This document shows positions 62,641 through 64,000 of a stretch of 64,000 bases of DNA, piece by piece. The notes below the pieces were generated by a model. The model had not been told where the DNA came from. It did no database searches and worked only from the letters and a program-made list of their open reading frames with translations. Each line of letters starts with the position of its first letter. Within the stretch, counting starts at the first letter, position 1. The stretch is from Paralichthys olivaceus (lineage: Eukaryota > Chordata > Actinopteri > Pleuronectiformes > Paralichthyidae): assembly GCF_024713975.1 (NCBI RefSeq), contig NC_091114.1, forward strand, positions 2,514,001 through 2,578,000, read 5' to 3'. The translations under genes were made by a program, and so were the position numbers.

Positions 62641-64000
62641 TCTCTCGTAACCTTTGTCAAAAACAGTCCCAGGGTATTCCCCGCTTGGGTAGAAAATGGT
62701 CGATGGTGATCTATTTTATTCCTTCATTTATCGTAGACACCCCCGCCGCGAAACAAAGCCGGCTCCGGGCACAACAAGCCGAGCTGTGGCGGGTAAAAAG
62801 TTGAAAGTTTCCGCCAGAAACGTTCCAGAGGTGAACCCAAAAAATGTAAGTCTTTGTTTTCGGTCCCTCGGACGACCTTCCTCTCCTCTTCCTCACTCAC
62901 TCACACATTCACACACGGCTAGCCTGTCTCTTACTCCACTCTTCCTCCCATCCTCCGCTCCCAGCTTCATCCTCCTCTTCTTCACCTCCGCTCAGTTCAG
63001 CGCACACACACACACACAGAAAACACACACACACACACACTCACTGGCCCCCGTCGCTCGTGTGCTAATCGTCATCTTCGGATGTTGCCGACAATCTCCG
63101 GCATCTCACAATTAACTTCCACATCGGCCTCGGTTTAATAAGCGACATACTGTGTGAAATGTGAACTCTCACGCACGAATGTGACCCCCCGATGTGTGCG
63201 CGTGTGTGTGTGTGTGCGCGCAACTTTTGAACACATTTTTATAGTGTCGCGAGCAATAAGGTTTATATACAAATTCTTCATGCATCGTGCACACAAAGTC
63301 AGGAAAGTGAAGTTATTGGTAGATACAGACAGAGGAGGACATTGGGTACGTGCACACACACACAAACACGCACGCGTACTGACACTCCAACAGTAATGGC
63401 AGCACCTCATTCGAAATGAAACCATTAAATCACCAGATAAAACAGGCCCTGTTGTCATGAGGATTGCGTTGTAGATATTATAATGTCACCCACTTTAGAG
63501 GAACCAAGCTGCACATGGGCCCGAGCAAAGCTTCTTCTTCACAGATTATAATAATTAGTGGAAATACCCTGCTGTTTTTCTTTCTGTGGGTCAGTTTGAA
63601 CCAGTGATGACTGCCTTTCAGAGGGTGGAATCTGAGAGAGGTTTAGAGGCCTGTACAGAAACCCATAAACACACAGAAATAAAAATAAGATGATGGGAAT
63701 GGAAAAAAAGTGTACTACTTTGAAGTAAAACTATTGAAAGTCAATATGATAATATGAAAGAGCCTTTTTAAGTTGATACATAGTCAGTAGTAGACTTGCT
63801 ACAATTATTTTACTTAAAAGCATTTAAAAAGTAGTTATTACCCAATTTTGATGAGTATCTCAACATTATGGCCTACAATTTAAGGTTATTGAACAAAAAT
63901 ACATTTGGAGAATATGATTAAAATGACATCGCTATTGGTTCTGTGGGGATACTGTCACTTTTTCTTTTTTTTTACATTAGCAGTATTATTTAGATATTCA
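62641..64000. other. mta2 5' UTR/promoter and right-hand flank
   Basis: Upstream of the mta2 ATG the DNA is CpG-bearing to about 63100, consistent with a TATA-less promoter. A four-codon upstream frame M-K-E-stop lies at 62716-62727 (minus strand) if transcription starts above it. CA/GT microsatellites lie at 63002-63040 and about 63193-63215. From 63240 the flank is AT-rich with nothing recognised. Confidence 0.5.
63002..63040. repeat. (CA)n microsatellite in mta2 5' flank
   Basis: Two CA runs separated by GAAA, about 380 bases upstream of the mta2 start codon. Confidence 0.93.

Noticed and set aside
62696..63115. 139-codon plus-strand frame upstream of mta2, with a GTAAGT at its end
   Set aside because: It runs through the mta2 5' UTR/promoter and a CA microsatellite; no protein similarity. 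A divergent transcript is possible but unsupported.
1..64000. CRISPR arrays, rRNA genes, functional tRNA genes or a biosynthetic cluster
   Set aside because: None seen; the sequence is vertebrate nuclear DNA and tRNA-like boxes occur only in SINE-like copies.

Overview
The window is vertebrate nuclear DNA, almost certainly from a ray-finned (teleost) fish. It carries multi-exon genes with GT-AG introns, many (CA)n/(GT)n microsatellites, tRNA-derived SINE copies, L2-like LINE relics and Tc1-like DNA transposons. One of the genes is the fish-type four-finger CCCH gene cth1. No bacterial-style operon, CRISPR array, rRNA or functional tRNA gene was seen. I cannot name the species.

Five protein-coding genes were reconstructed exon by exon, all on the minus strand. 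Read from the left edge they are: the 5' half of ehbp1l1 (coding exons 139-7091, continuing beyond base 1); kcnk7-like (17023-19432, 3 exons, 335 aa); taf6l (20404-27254, 11 exons, 640 aa); cth1 (30446-32134, 2 exons); and mta2 (36717-62640, 18 exons, 663 aa). In human the orthologues lie in two pairs on 11q12.3-q13.1 (MTA2/TAF6L and EHBP1L1/KCNK7), so the block looks like conserved synteny. Exon phases join without a gap in all five models.

By function, mta2 (NuRD) and taf6l (SAGA/PCAF-type coactivator) are chromatin proteins. cth1 is a ZFP36-type RNA-binding protein, ehbp1l1 a membrane-trafficking adaptor, and kcnk7 a two-pore-domain potassium-channel family member. They do not form a pathway; they are neighbours.

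Non-coding sequence is mostly introns and spacers with decayed repeats. The 7.1-17.0 kb spacer holds a decayed Tc1-like element, an L2-like reverse-transcriptase relic and a common fish CCCTAA-containing repeat. The taf6l intron 3 holds a complete, young-looking Tc1-like transposon (24915-26565) with an intact DD34E transposase. The large mta2 introns 1-3 hold a LINE 3' end, a hAT/BED relic, an inverted SINE pair and a MITE-like element.

The most notable observation is that the kcnk7-like channel has changed residues in both selectivity filters (GSD and GEG instead of GYG and GLG/GFG). Others are the intact Tc1 element, a 47-bp tandem array abutting the cth1 start codon, and a GC-AG intron in ehbp1l1. 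I found no convincing wholly new biological system.
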